Positions 26,343 through 35,505 of a stretch of DNA of 59,901 nucleotides are shown here, one piece after another. The position numbers were made by a program, and so were the translations under genes. The stretch covers positions 1-59,901 of the forward strand of contig MWEG01000114.1 of assembly GCA_002070945.1 (NCBI GenBank). The letters are read 5' to 3'. The DNA is from Lentisphaerae bacterium ADurb.Bin082 (GTDB taxonomy: Bacteria > Verrucomicrobiota > Lentisphaeria > Oligosphaerales > Oligosphaeraceae). The notes beneath the pieces are model-generated. The model made no database searches and was not told where the DNA came from. It saw only the letters and a program-made list of their open reading frames with translations. Each line of letters starts with the position of its first letter. Position 1 is the first letter of the stretch.

Positions 26343-27446
26343 ATGCCTCACCTGACCGTCCTTCCCAACAATGAATTCGGCGCTGATTCAACGCCGACCT
26401 ATCTCTTCGACTACGCCGAGGAATACCGTACGAACGCCCCGGAAGCCGGGCGAAGCTGGTTTCGCGAAGCCCGCTACGGCCTCGCCGTCCGCTACGGACT
26501 GCACTCCCTGATCGGCAAAGGCGACCAGATTCAGTACATCGACAAGATTCCGGTGCAGCAGTACGAACTGCTGAAAAACAAGTTCACCGCCGTGAACTTC
26601 GATCCGATGGAAATCGCCGAATGTGCTATCGCCGGCGGCTTCCGCTATATTGACTTCTGCGCTCGCGGGGCTGATGGCTTCTGCCTGTTCCAATCCGCCT
26701 ACAGCGACTTCTCCAGCGTGACAGCGCCAGCCCAGCGCGACCTGGTCGCTGAAATGGCCTCGGTCTGCGAATACCACGGACTCGGCCTCTGCCTGCATTA
26801 CTCGCATGGCCAGGACTGGCGCCACCCGCACGCGCCAAACCAAGACCTTGGGGGCCCCTTTGCCAGGCCAAACTATCCCCAGCCTGACCGAGCCTATCAC
26901 ACCGGTGCTGAACACCAGCTTGATGTCTACCTCGATTTCGTCAGCGCCCAAATCCAGGAATTGCTCAATTCCTACGGCCCCATTGCAGCCATCTGCCTCG
27001 ATGGCATCGCCGGCCCACTCTATAGCAGCCCGGAAAAGTTCCATTGCTCTGACCTCTATCGCCTGATCCGGCACTTGCAGCCGCAGGTCCTGGTCTCGTA
27101 TCAGCAGGGGCTTACTGGCGAAGAAGACTTCTTCGCCGTCAACAAAACGCCGCCTGGGCTGGACGCAGCCAAAGCAGAGCAAGGCTTTGTCAACATCATG
27201 ATGAACAAGCCGCTTGAAATCCGCGACAGCCTGACGCCCGACGCCTGGGGCTATCACGCGGAACTGGCCGGCAATCACCTGACTCCGGACGCCGTCTGGA
27301 AACTACTCGAAAAAGCGGCGCTTTTCCCCGCCAACCTGACTTTGAATACCAACCTCATGCCTGACGGCTCACTCGACCTGGAAGACATCAACACGATCAT
27401 CGCCGTCGGCAGCAAAATCGAAAAACACGGCTTTCCGAAAACCTGA
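26343..27446 (+). CDS. Alpha-L-fucosidase (GH29)-like protein
   Basis: A 367-residue protein without a signal peptide, hence cytoplasmic. It resembles GH29: WFREARYGLAVRYGLHS (39-55), FNFDPMEIAE-type segment, GGFRYIDFCARGADGFCLF in place of the usual KHHDGF, HYSHGQDWRHPH and AAICLDGIAG, where Asp220 aligns with the catalytic nucleophile. The fucose-binding His pair of KHHDGF is missing (ARGADGF), so the substrate may not be fucose. Members with this altered motif are common in Lentisphaerota/Verrucomicrobiota-type genomes. It sits 85 bases after glyA and 14 bases before cysQ, which suggests co-transcription with the sulfate-activation genes. Confidence 0.7.
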   Translation: MPHLTVLPNNEFGADSTPTYLFDYAEEYRTNAPEAGRSWFREARYGLAVRYGLHSLIGKGDQIQYIDKIPVQQYELLKNKFTAVNFDPMEIAECAIAGGFRYIDFCARGADGFCLFQSAYSDFSSVTAPAQRDLVAEMASVCEYHGLGLCLHYSHGQDWRHPHAPNQDLGGPFARPNYPQPDRAYHTGAEHQLDVYLDFVSAQIQELLNSYGPIAAICLDGIAGPLYSSPEKFHCSDLYRLIRHLQPQVLVSYQQGLTGEEDFFAVNKTPPGLDAAKAEQGFVNIMMNKPLEIRDSLTPDAWGYHAELAGNHLTPDAVWKLLEKAALFPANLTLNTNLMPDGSLDLEDINTIIAVGSKIEKHGFPKT

Positions 27447-27460
27447 AGGGCGGTTGCACC

Positions 27461-28336
27461 ATGTCCGTTTCGTCTGGTCAACCTATTTGGCGCAGTCTCG
27501 TCGCCAATTTCTGCACGCCTGCTGTCCTTGCCGCCTTTGACGCTGGCCAAGCCATCATGGAGGTCTATGACGGCGACCACCAAGTGGAACTGAAGGCCGA
27601 CCAATCCCCCCTCACTGCCGCCGACCGCGCCTCCCATGCCATCATCATGCAGCGTTTGCAGCAGCTCTGGGACTTCCCTGTGCTGTCCGAGGAAAGCCGC
27701 GAAGTCCCCTGGGAAACACGGCGACAGTGGAAGACCTTCTGGCTCGTTGACCCGCTTGACGGAACTAAGGAGTTCATCAAGCGCAATGGCGAATTCACCG
27801 TCAACATCGCCTTGATTCACCAAGGCGAGCCTGTTCTCGGCATCGTCTACCGCCCGGCTCGCCCGACCTTCTACCTGGGCGCCTGCGGCTTGGGCGCCCG
27901 CAAGCTCGTCCTCGGCTGCGACTTCAATGGTCGCGACGACCTTCCAGACGCCCTGGCCCTGTCCACTGCCCAGCTGCCAACACGCCAAGCCCAGCCCGGC
28001 CCTGTCCGCGTGATTGCGTCCCGCTCCCATAACAACCAGGAGACCGACGCTTTCATCAGCGCTCTTGAAGACCAATACGGCGCTGTCGAACGTATCTCCA
28101 TTGGCAGCTCCCTCAAAATCTGCTTAGTGGCTGAAGGCGCCGTTGACATCTACCCGCGCCTCGCTCCGACCATGGAGTGGGACACTGCCGCCGCCCAGGC
28201 CGTAGTCGAAGCCGCTGGCGGCGCGATCACGGATTTCCATACTGGCCAGCCGCTCCGCTACAATAAGCCGAATCTCGTCAATCCTTTCTTTGTCACCTAT
28301 ACGGCTGATTGGCCGCCCAACCGGAACCGCGCCTGA
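27461..28336 (+). CDS. cysQ: 3'(2'),5'-bisphosphate nucleotidase
   Basis: CysQ hydrolyses PAP, the by-product of PAPS use, to AMP. The 291-residue protein belongs to the Li-sensitive inositol-monophosphatase fold: LSEESRE (metal-binding Glu), [21 protein letters not shown], the core DPLDGT metal motif, and [15 protein letters not shown] near the C-terminus. It is the first of three sulfate-activation genes; its TGA overlaps the cysD ATG by one base (TGATG), so the two are translationally coupled. Recycling PAP next to PAPS synthesis makes functional sense. Confidence 0.9.
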   Translation: MSVSSGQPIWRSLVANFCTPAVLAAFDAGQAIMEVYDGDHQVELKADQSPLTAADRASHAIIMQRLQQLWDFPVLSEESREVPWETRRQWKTFWLVDPLDGTKEFIKRNGEFTVNIALIHQGEPVLGIVYRPARPTFYLGACGLGARKLVLGCDFNGRDDLPDALALSTAQLPTRQAQPGPVRVIASRSHNNQETDAFISALEDQYGAVERISIGSSLKICLVAEGAVDIYPRLAPTMEWDTAAAQAVVEAAGGAITDFHTGQPLRYNKPNLVNPFFVTYTADWPPNRNRA

Positions 28337-29244
28337 TGGAATCCTACCGCCTCACCCATTTGCAGCAGCTCGAAGCTGAAAGCATCCATATCATCCGGGA
28401 AGTCGCCGCCGAATTCCAGAACCCGGTCATGCTCTATTCCATCGGCAAAGACTCCTCCGTCATGCTCCGGCTCGCCCAAAAAGCCTTCTTTCCCGGCAAA
28501 ATCCCGTTCCCGCTCATGCATGTCGACACGCGCTGGAAATTCCACGAAATGATCACGTTCCGCGAGCGCATGGCCAAGGAAATCGGGTTCCGGCTCCTGG
28601 TCTGGATCAACCCAGACGGCATCGCCCAAGACATCAGCCCGATCACGCATGGCTCGGAAAAGCACACCCAGATCATGAAGACAGAGGGACTCAAGCAGGC
28701 TCTTAACCACTACAAGTTTGACGCTGCCTTCGGAGGCGCCCGCCGCGACGAGGAAAAATCACGCGCCAAGGAGCGCATCTACAGCTTCCGCAATCCATTC
28801 CACCAGTGGGACCCGAAAAACCAACGGCCGGAATTGTGGCAGCTCTACAACGCCAAAATCAACCAGGGCGAATCCATCCGGGTCTTCCCGCTCTCCAACT
28901 GGACTGAACTCGACATCTGGCTCTATATCCGCCTGGAGAAAATCCCTATCGTGCCCCTCTATTTCGCCAAGGAACGGCCTGTCGTCGAACGCGACGGCGT
29001 CCTCATCCTGGTTGACGACGACCGCCTGCCGCTCCTCCCAGGCGAACAGCCGATGATGAAAAAAGTCCGCTTCCGCACCTTGGGCTGCTATCCCCTCACC
29101 GGCGCCATCGAATCCGAAGCCGACACCCTGGAGAAAATCGTCCAGGAAATGCTCTTGACCACAACCTCAGAACGCCAGGGGCGAGTCATCGACTTTGACG
29201 CAGCCGCCTCTATGGAAGAAAAAAAGAAGGACGGATATTTCTAA
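28336..29244 (+). CDS. cysD: Sulfate adenylyltransferase subunit 2
   Basis: CysD makes APS from sulfate and ATP together with the GTPase CysN. At 302 residues it equals the usual length. Visible signature parts: [20 protein letters not shown] at the start, the PP-loop [37 protein letters not shown], and the C-terminal [16 protein letters not shown]. The ATG at 28336 overlaps the cysQ stop; an in-frame TTG at 28309 lies within cysQ and is unlikely. cysNC follows after 63 bases. Confidence 0.95.
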   Translation: MESYRLTHLQQLEAESIHIIREVAAEFQNPVMLYSIGKDSSVMLRLAQKAFFPGKIPFPLMHVDTRWKFHEMITFRERMAKEIGFRLLVWINPDGIAQDISPITHGSEKHTQIMKTEGLKQALNHYKFDAAFGGARRDEEKSRAKERIYSFRNPFHQWDPKNQRPELWQLYNAKINQGESIRVFPLSNWTELDIWLYIRLEKIPIVPLYFAKERPVVERDGVLILVDDDRLPLLPGEQPMMKKVRFRTLGCYPLTGAIESEADTLEKIVQEMLLTTTSERQGRVIDFDAAASMEEKKKDGYF

Positions 29245-29307
29245 GCCCTGCCGCCTCAATTCCGCAATTCCGCGCCCCACTCTTTCACCCCTTCCTCTCT
29301 CTGAACC

Positions 29308-31251
29308 ATGATCATCCCAGACGCCGACCTGATTCAGCGCGACATCGAAGCGTATCTTGAGCAGCATCGCAACAAGGACCTGCTCCGCTTCCTGACCTGC
29401 GGCAACGTCGATGACGGCAAATCCACCCTCATCGGCCGGCTCCTCTACGACGCCAAAATGATCTACGAGGATCAGCTCGCTGCTGTCCATCGTGATTCTA
29501 AAATCCACGGCACCACCGGCACAGACTTTGACCCGGCCCTGCTTACCGACGGCCTGAAAGCCGAACGCGAACAAGGCATCACCATTGATGTGGCCTACCG
29601 CTATTTCTCAACCAGCAAGCGCAAATTCATCATCGCTGACACGCCTGGCCACGAGCAGTACACCCGCAACATGGCCACCGGCGCCTCCAACTGCCAGCTG
29701 GCCGTCATCCTAATCGACGCCCGCCACGGCGTCACCACCCAGACCCGTCGCCACAGCTTCATCGCATCGCTCCTCGGCATCAGCCACGTCATCGTCGCCG
29801 TCAACAAAATGGACCTGGTCGACTGGTCTGAAGCCGTCTATGACGACATCCGCAAAGCCTACAACGCCCTGTGCGCCCGACTCTCCTTCAAGGACGTCCA
29901 CTTCATCCCGATTTCCGCGCTCCTGGGCGACAATGTGGTCGATCGCAGCCCTAATATGCCTTGGCACAACGGCCCGACCTTGCTCCATCACCTTGAAAAT
30001 GTCAACATCTCTGCGCATCGCAACCTGATTGACATGCGCTTTCCCGTGCAAAGCGTATTCCGGCCTGACCTCAATTTCCGCGGCTTTGCCGGCACTGTCG
30101 CTTCCGGCGTCATCCGACCTGGCGACAAGGTGATGGTGTTGCCGTCCCGCCAGACCTCGACCGTCAAATCCATCATCTCCTGGGAAGGCGAACTGGCCTA
30201 CGCCTTCCCGCCCATGCCCGTCGTCATCACCCTTGCCGATGAAATTGATGCGTCTCGCGGCGACATCATCGCGCCCGTCAACAACCTGCCCCGAACCGAC
30301 CATGAATTCGACGCCATGCTGGTCTGGATGAATGAGAAGCCAGCCCGGGAGATGACCTCGTACCTGGTCAAGCACACCACCGCCATGGTGCCTGCGACCC
30401 TGGAAAAAATCCGCTACGAAGTCGATGTCAACAACATGCGGAAGAAGGCTCCGCCGCCGGAAGGCACGGCGCCAGAGCTGGCCATGAACAGCATTGCCCG
30501 CGTCAAGATCATTTTGCACCGGCCGCTCGTCTTTGATCCTTTCACCCGCAATCACGCCACTGGCTCGTTCATCCTCATCGACCGCATCACCAACGCCACC
30601 ATCGCCGCCGGCATGATCTTAGACCGGACCAGCGCCGCCGACCAATCCTCTGGCGAGCAGCCGCGTTCCACCCACATCACCCGGGAGACTTCGCTGGTCA
30701 GCAGCGCGGAGCGCGAGCTGCTGCTCAAGCAACGCCCCCGCACGGTCTGGCTGACCGGCCTCAGCGGCTCTGGCAAGTCGACCATCGCCAAACTTCTGGA
30801 ACGGATGCTCATTGACCAGGGCAAACTCTGCTACGTGCTGGATGGCGACAACATCCGCCATGGGCTGAATCGCGACTTAGGTTTCACCGCCGAAGACCGC
30901 AAGGAGAACATACGCCGCATCGCCGAAGTGGCGAAACTGATGAACGACGCCGGCCTGATCGTCATCACTGCCTTCATCTCTCCCTATCGCGAAGACCGCC
31001 AGAGCGCACGCGACATCATCGGCCACGAACGCTTCCTCGAAGCCTACCTAAATACACCGCTCGACGTCTGCGAAGAACGCGACCCCAAAGGCCTCTACCG
31101 ACGCGCCCGCAAAGGAGAAATCACCAGTTTCACCGGCGTCAGCCCTGACGCGCCATACGAGCCGCCCGCCGCCCCTGACATCATGCTCGACACTACCACG
31201 GCCGACGCCGAACAATGCGCCCGCATCCTCCTAGCCGCCGTCCTGAATTAA
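29308..31251 (+). CDS. cysNC: Bifunctional sulfate adenylyltransferase subunit 1 / APS kinase
   Basis: A 647-residue fusion. The CysN GTPase part (about 20-450) has [30 protein letters not shown] and NKMDLV, followed by EF-Tu-like beta domains. The CysC part (about 475-647) has [31 protein letters not shown] and [12 protein letters not shown], which phosphorylate APS to PAPS. With CysD and CysQ the cluster can make and recycle PAPS. No PAPS or sulfite reductase gene is in the window, so PAPS may serve either assimilation elsewhere in the genome or sulfation of a polymer. Confidence 0.96.
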   Translation: MIIPDADLIQRDIEAYLEQHRNKDLLRFLTCGNVDDGKSTLIGRLLYDAKMIYEDQLAAVHRDSKIHGTTGTDFDPALLTDGLKAEREQGITIDVAYRYFSTSKRKFIIADTPGHEQYTRNMATGASNCQLAVILIDARHGVTTQTRRHSFIASLLGISHVIVAVNKMDLVDWSEAVYDDIRKAYNALCARLSFKDVHFIPISALLGDNVVDRSPNMPWHNGPTLLHHLENVNISAHRNLIDMRFPVQSVFRPDLNFRGFAGTVASGVIRPGDKVMVLPSRQTSTVKSIISWEGELAYAFPPMPVVITLADEIDASRGDIIAPVNNLPRTDHEFDAMLVWMNEKPAREMTSYLVKHTTAMVPATLEKIRYEVDVNNMRKKAPPPEGTAPELAMNSIARVKIILHRPLVFDPFTRNHATGSFILIDRITNATIAAGMILDRTSAADQSSGEQPRSTHITRETSLVSSAERELLLKQRPRTVWLTGLSGSGKSTIAKLLERMLIDQGKLCYVLDGDNIRHGLNRDLGFTAEDRKENIRRIAEVAKLMNDAGLIVITAFISPYREDRQSARDIIGHERFLEAYLNTPLDVCEERDPKGLYRRARKGEITSFTGVSPDAPYEPPAAPDIMLDTTTADAEQCARILLAAVLN

Positions 31252-31332
31252 AACAACAACGGCCATTCGAGCAAAAAACATAGACAGGTTCGACGAGACC
31301 TCTCGGGAACCTCTGCCAACCTGGAGAAGACC

Positions 31333-32664
31333 ATGCAAGACCTTGTGTTGAAAGCAGGCTTTGGCCGGACAGACATTACTCCAGAGCTGGGAACTTACCT
31401 GACCGGCTACGGCGACTATGATCGCCCAGCCGAAAAGGTGCTGGACCCGCTGCATGCAACGGCCATCGTACTCGAACAGGGAGGAAAACGCGCCGCCATC
31501 GTCGCCCTGGACTGGTGCTTTGTCTGCGAACAGCACACTAACACCATCCGCCAGGCTATCACCGAAAAAACCGGCCTGACCCCAGAGCACATCCAACTTT
31601 CCTGCTCGCACACCCATTCCGCCCCGCACACCCGGCTGCGCAAAACCATCAGCGGAGGCGTCTCGCACATCGAAAACGGGCGAGCGTACGTGGTCTCGAT
31701 CATCCCCAAAATCGTCGAAGCAGTGCAGCAGGCCTGCGACTCCCTCACCTCATGCAAAGTCGGCTTTGCCCAGACTGAAAGCCTGACCGGAGTCAACCGC
31801 AGAGCCGTCCACGTCGACGGGGCAGTCAGCTTCGAAGGCGGACCCGACGACGTTTTCGACTCTACGATGACAGTGGTTCACTTCAAGGACGCTGCCTCCG
31901 GCGACAACCGCGGCATCATCGTCCACTATGGCGCTCACAACACTGCCCTGGGCGCTACCCGTGAGGTCAGCCGAGACTGGTGCGGCATCATGAAGGATCG
32001 TGTCGAATCCCAATTCAAGGCGCCAGTGCTTTTCCTCAACGGCTCCGAGGGCGACACCGGGCCGCGAACGAACGTTGTCCGACCGTCCGGCCGCCTTAAC
32101 GCTGGCGGCGGGGACGGCATTGAGTCTGCCCGTGAAGTGGGTTATCGAGCTGCCACCGACGCCATCAGGGCGCTGATCTCAATCCGGGAATTTCGTCGCG
32201 AGCTGCCTTTGTCCGTGCGAACCTTTAACCTGGACTTGCTCTACCAAAAGCTGCCGACCACCGAAGAAGCCCTGGAAATGCGCAAAACCGAAGGCGTCAT
32301 GCGCGATTATGCCGACATGGTGCTGGCCATAGCTGACCAGCCTGTGCGCACGGCGCTGAACTTCCGGATGACCATCATCGCCCTTGGGCCGCTCGCCATC
32401 CTGCCTCTTCCCGGAGAAGTCTTCTCCAGCATTTCATTGCGTCTGCGCGGCGCCAGCCCATTCCAGCACACGCTGGTCTGCAGCCAAAGCAACGGCACCA
32501 ACGCCTACCTCGTTGACCGCGAAGGCGTTGCCCGCGGCGGCTATGAAACTAAGACCAGGTTGCGCTTCGGGCCGTATATCTTTGTCGATGATATTGATGA
32601 CGTCATCGTCAAAAACGGCAGCGGCTTCCTGGCGCAAATCGAAAAAGAACACGGCGTGAGATGA
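31333..32664 (+). CDS. Neutral/alkaline ceramidase-like hydrolase, intact
   Basis: A 443-residue protein with GGAG six bases before the ATG and no signal peptide. It starts AGFGRTDITPELGTYL and has the metal-binding SCSHTHSAPHTR, HYGAHNTALG and LNGSEGDTGPR, then LPGEVFSSI and SNGTNAYLV, all in the order seen in the neutral ceramidase-like family. The central Ser/metal region is conserved, so catalysis is likely. True ceramidases are exported, whereas this one is not, which points to another N-acyl or ester substrate. It is a distant paralogue of the broken gene at 22947 and lies 81 bases after cysNC. Confidence 0.8.
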   Translation: MQDLVLKAGFGRTDITPELGTYLTGYGDYDRPAEKVLDPLHATAIVLEQGGKRAAIVALDWCFVCEQHTNTIRQAITEKTGLTPEHIQLSCSHTHSAPHTRLRKTISGGVSHIENGRAYVVSIIPKIVEAVQQACDSLTSCKVGFAQTESLTGVNRRAVHVDGAVSFEGGPDDVFDSTMTVVHFKDAASGDNRGIIVHYGAHNTALGATREVSRDWCGIMKDRVESQFKAPVLFLNGSEGDTGPRTNVVRPSGRLNAGGGDGIESAREVGYRAATDAIRALISIREFRRELPLSVRTFNLDLLYQKLPTTEEALEMRKTEGVMRDYADMVLAIADQPVRTALNFRMTIIALGPLAILPLPGEVFSSISLRLRGASPFQHTLVCSQSNGTNAYLVDREGVARGGYETKTRLRFGPYIFVDDIDDVIVKNGSGFLAQIEKEHGVR

Positions 32665-33285
32665 CGCTGACAACCTATTTTTATTGTTATGGCCATATAT
32701 AATTTGATGGTGAACGGTCGCCGATTGATACTCGTGATTTCCACAAGCTGCCGAACCAGGCGCCCCGGGTAAGGCACTTTAGTGGACAATGGACAATGGA
32801 CTTTAGTGGACTTTAATGGGCGTCAGTAGACGATGGACGATGGACTTTAATGGACATTAGCGGAGAGTGGACGTGGACGCTAGTGGACTTTAGTGGACTT
32901 TAGACAGCAAGGCACTTGTCTTCCATAAGTTTTATGAAAATTATCCATGTCCAGCACAATAACCACGGAACACTTGGGGGGATGGGATTGCACGTGGATG
33001 CAAGGCATGGCCTGTTGGTTGCTACCACTGTCGTGTCCACGTAATCGGTCACCGATTGAACATTGAGCCGTAGGACGCACCCGCCCCCTCTCGCCTTGTC
33101 TCATTCAGGTTCCTGCAAATCCTTGGGTCGCACACGGGGGCCATTTCTGGTGATGGAAAGCATCATGCCTGTGCGCAAGCAAAATCATGCTCAAGCACAA
33201 AATGACTATGATTCTGCTGAAAACCGTTTGAAAAAGGGCGTGCAACAGCCTATTTTTTCACCGGTTCCAGAAATCAGACCCCACC
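32665..33285. other. Intergenic region, repeats and no convincing gene
   Basis: Between the ceramidase-like gene and the IS element. 32779-32904 holds copy D of the dispersed array. 32982-33001 (GGATGGGATTGCACGTGGAT) is nearly repeated at about 39561-39580. A 36-codon frame at 32934-33044 begins like a glycosyltransferase N-terminus but has no ribosome site and stops early. Confidence 0.5.
32779..32904. repeat. Dispersed intergenic repeat array, copy D (inverted)
   Basis: The same units as copies A-C but on the opposite strand: AGTGGACTTTAGTGGAC runs and CAGTAGACGATGGAC, the reverse complement of the GTCCATCGTCTACT part of the core. More diverged than A-C. Confidence 0.85.
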
Positions 33286-33296
33286 CACCCAAGGGG
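33286..33296. repeat. Target-site duplication, left copy
   Basis: CACCCAAGGGG, repeated exactly at 34724-34734 on the other side of the IS element. Confidence 0.9.
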
Positions 33297-34723
33297 CATA
33301 GGCGCTAACTTGTTTTGGCAATGTCTATTGCATTGATCTTCGCATGGCTTACATTATTGCTCGGTAAATTTTCAGCCACATAACCAAAGCAATAGGATGT
33401 AACACCATGACCACCACGACTTCAAACCTTTTCATTAGAGACGACATTTCAGGCTGGGATGACTTCATAAAATGCCTTCCTGCCAACTGGCGCGAGATTG
33501 TAGCGTCCAGCAACGTGCTGAAGGGACAACGAAAGGACAAGTCCCCGGAAACATTGCTGCACACGCTCATGCTCCATCTCATGTGTGGATATTCCCTGCG
33601 CGAGACCTCGGCGATAGCCGCCGAAGCCGGCATTGCGTTCTTGAGCGATGTTGCCCTGTTGAAACGTCTCCGAAAAAGCACTGACATGTTCAAGCGGCTT
33701 TGCTCGGAGATGTTCTGCAAGTTCGAAAACAACGAGGATTTCACCGACTACCGCATTCGCCTGATTGACGGAACGGTCATCAAGGAACCTGGACAGTTTG
33801 GCACGAAATGGAGGATACACTACAGTTTCCTATTGCCTGAAATGGCCTGTGACTCTTTTAAGCTTACAAAGGCAACCGGCCCAGGCACTGGCGAGGGCTT
33901 GGAACAGTTTGAGGTGAAGTCAAATGACATCATGTTGGCCGACCGGGGATTCTGCAGGTTCAATTGCCTTAACCATGTGGCCAAGGGAGGTGGCTTCAGC
34001 TGCGTTCGCTGGAACAGCGGCGCACTTCCGCTGTACAACGCGGATGGAAGCGCATTTAACATCAAAAATCTTTTCAAGGCCCTTGCATCTGAGGGAATGT
34101 GCGGTGAGGCCAATGTCTTTATCCATGGCGATGCCCACGATGGAGCTTTGCCGTGCCGTGTCTGCGTCATCAGGAAAAATGGCGAGTCGGCGGCGCGCGC
34201 CAGAAAACTCCTGCGGCGCGAAGCCGCAAAAAAACATGTCACACCCACGCAGCTTTCGCTGCTCGCGTGCGACTTCATTGTCCTGGTAACCACCTTGCCT
34301 CCAGACAGGTTCGACCTCCGTGCGGTTCTTGAGCTGTACAGGCTGCGGTGGCAGGTAGAGTTGGTGTTCAAAAGGTTCAAGAGCATAGCGAGGATTGGAG
34401 CTTTGCCAAAGTACACGGACAGCAGCGCCGAGGCGTGGCTGTATGGTAAAATGTTTGTTACGCTTATGGTAGAAAGACTTAGCTCCCAGTTGGGAGCTTT
34501 TTCCCCCTGGAGAGCAGTGGAGTGTTCATGCAACACGCCGAAGCTTATGGAGCGAATTCGAGGCATTGTATCATATCATGGTGCAGTGGGTGACTCCGGT
34601 AATAAAACTGGCTGAGCTTAAGGAGAACTGGAGCATGTTCAGAGAAAAATTGAGGCAACCTTCAAGGAAAAGGTTCATGCAAATGGAGGCTTTTCTTTTT
34701 TTTGAAACAAGTTAGCGCCTATG
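33297..34723 (+). mobile_element. IS4-family insertion sequence, 1427 bp
   Basis: The ends are perfect 19-bp inverted repeats: CATAGGCGCTAACTTGTTT at 33297-33315 and its complement at 34705-34723. They are flanked by an 11-bp direct repeat, CACCCAAGGGG. Length, terminal repeats and an 11-bp duplication fit the IS4/IS231 side of the family. The single transposase gene is frameshifted near its 3' end. Perfect ends and duplication imply recent insertion. Confidence 0.93.
33407..34615 (+). CDS. IS4-family transposase, frameshifted near the C-terminus
   Basis: A DDE transposase of 402 residues as read. The catalytic residues are visible: RLIDGTVIKE (first Asp), IMLADRGFC (second Asp) and the YREK-type motif in YRLRWQVELVFKRFKS (Glu). 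The N-terminal part (SPETLLHTLMLHLMCGYSLRETSA) is the usual IS4 DNA-binding region. After SPWRAV near 34515 the family sequence continues in the +1 frame (SLWSEFEALYHIMVQWVTPV), ending at TAG 34713-34715 inside the right terminal repeat. The restored protein would be about 436 residues. In the present frame the end is replaced by about 25 unrelated residues, so activity is doubtful. Confidence 0.88.
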   Translation: MTTTTSNLFIRDDISGWDDFIKCLPANWREIVASSNVLKGQRKDKSPETLLHTLMLHLMCGYSLRETSAIAAEAGIAFLSDVALLKRLRKSTDMFKRLCSEMFCKFENNEDFTDYRIRLIDGTVIKEPGQFGTKWRIHYSFLLPEMACDSFKLTKATGPGTGEGLEQFEVKSNDIMLADRGFCRFNCLNHVAKGGGFSCVRWNSGALPLYNADGSAFNIKNLFKALASEGMCGEANVFIHGDAHDGALPCRVCVIRKNGESAARARKLLRREAAKKHVTPTQLSLLACDFIVLVTTLPPDRFDLRAVLELYRLRWQVELVFKRFKSIARIGALPKYTDSSAEAWLYGKMFVTLMVERLSSQLGAFSPWRAVECSCNTPKLMERIRGIVSYHGAVGDSGNKTG

Positions 34724-34734
34724 CACCCAAGGGG
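34724..34734. repeat. Target-site duplication, right copy
   Basis: CACCCAAGGGG, identical to 33286-33296. Confidence 0.9.
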
Positions 34735-34833
34735 GGACCACCCTCCCTAGTTTTGTCGCGCGCGCGAGGAGGTGTTCTTATATCAATTGCTGACCTATTA
34801 CGTGCCCACATCCCATTCTTCATAGGTCTGTCA

Positions 34834-34861
34834 TTGCCTTTTCACGCTTCGCGATTACATT
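34834..34861 (+). promoter_or_regulatory. Candidate promoter of iorB-paaK-iorA (TTGCCT-16-TACATT)
   Basis: TTGCCT (34834-34839) and TACATT (34856-34861), 16 bases apart, about 70 bases before iorB. The boxes and spacing are identical to those before the ROK gene. Confidence 0.5.
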
Positions 34862-34932
34862 AATACTTACTATTCGGATTAATCCCCCCACAAAACAGAT
34901 GCAGAGAGACTGCTTTTTTCGCGAGTGAATCA

Positions 34933-35505
34933 ATGAATCGAAACATTGTATTATGCGGCGTTGGCGGCCAGGGCATTTTGCTTTCTGCCAAGATCATTGC
35001 TTCTGCTGCTGAGCTGACCGGTTTTGAGGTTACGACCCACGAGATTCATGGCATGGCTCAGCGTGGCGGTTCAGTGACAGCGCAAATTCGCTATGGTCGC
35101 AATGTTCATTCTCCGCTGATTTTAGAAGGTCAGGCTGACGTTCTGGCCTCTCTGGAGGCCTGCGAGGCTTTGCGTTTTGGCCATTATCTCCGTCCTGGCG
35201 GCCTGGCTGTAGTCTCATCGCAGCGGCTGATTCCAGTCACGGTTTCGACTGGCCAGGCCCGTTATCCCGAAAACCTGGACAAGCGCTTGCAGCAGGCTTT
35301 TCCGCGGCTAATCCTCCGTGACTTCTGCGCCCTTGCCAGCGGACTTGGCGATGTCCGCATGAGCAACACCATCATGCTCGGCGCACTGGCCGCGGAACTG
35401 GCGGAAATCACTACTGAGACCTGGAACGAAGCCATCAAACTTTGTTTAAAACCCGCTTTCCTCAACTCCAACCTAGCCGCTTTCCAAGCCGGCGCCAAAG
35501 CATGA
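34933..35505 (+). CDS. iorB: Indolepyruvate:ferredoxin oxidoreductase, beta subunit
   Basis: IorB is the gamma-type (POR-gamma) subunit of the enzyme that oxidatively decarboxylates aryl pyruvates to aryl-acetyl-CoA with ferredoxin as acceptor. The 190-residue product has VLCGVGGQGILLSAKIIASAA at the start, HEIHGMAQRGGSVTAQIRYG and SNTIMLGALAAE, all typical. Its TGA overlaps the next ATG by four bases (ATGA), which couples it to paaK. The enzyme is oxygen-sensitive, supporting an anaerobic life style. Confidence 0.93.
   Translation: MNRNIVLCGVGGQGILLSAKIIASAAELTGFEVTTHEIHGMAQRGGSVTAQIRYGRNVHSPLILEGQADVLASLEACEALRFGHYLRPGGLAVVSSQRLIPVTVSTGQARYPENLDKRLQQAFPRLILRDFCALASGLGDVRMSNTIMLGALAAELAEITTETWNEAIKLCLKPAFLNSNLAAFQAGAKA

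Noticed and set aside
32934..33044. 36-codon frame beginning like a glycosyltransferase (MKIIHVQHNNHG)
   Set aside because: It stops after 36 codons, has no ribosome site and no continuation in other frames; at most a remnant.
33063..33308. 81-codon frame interrupted by the IS element
   Set aside because: It can be joined across the insertion to a frame ending near 34862, but the sequence is not protein-like and overlaps the iorB promoter.
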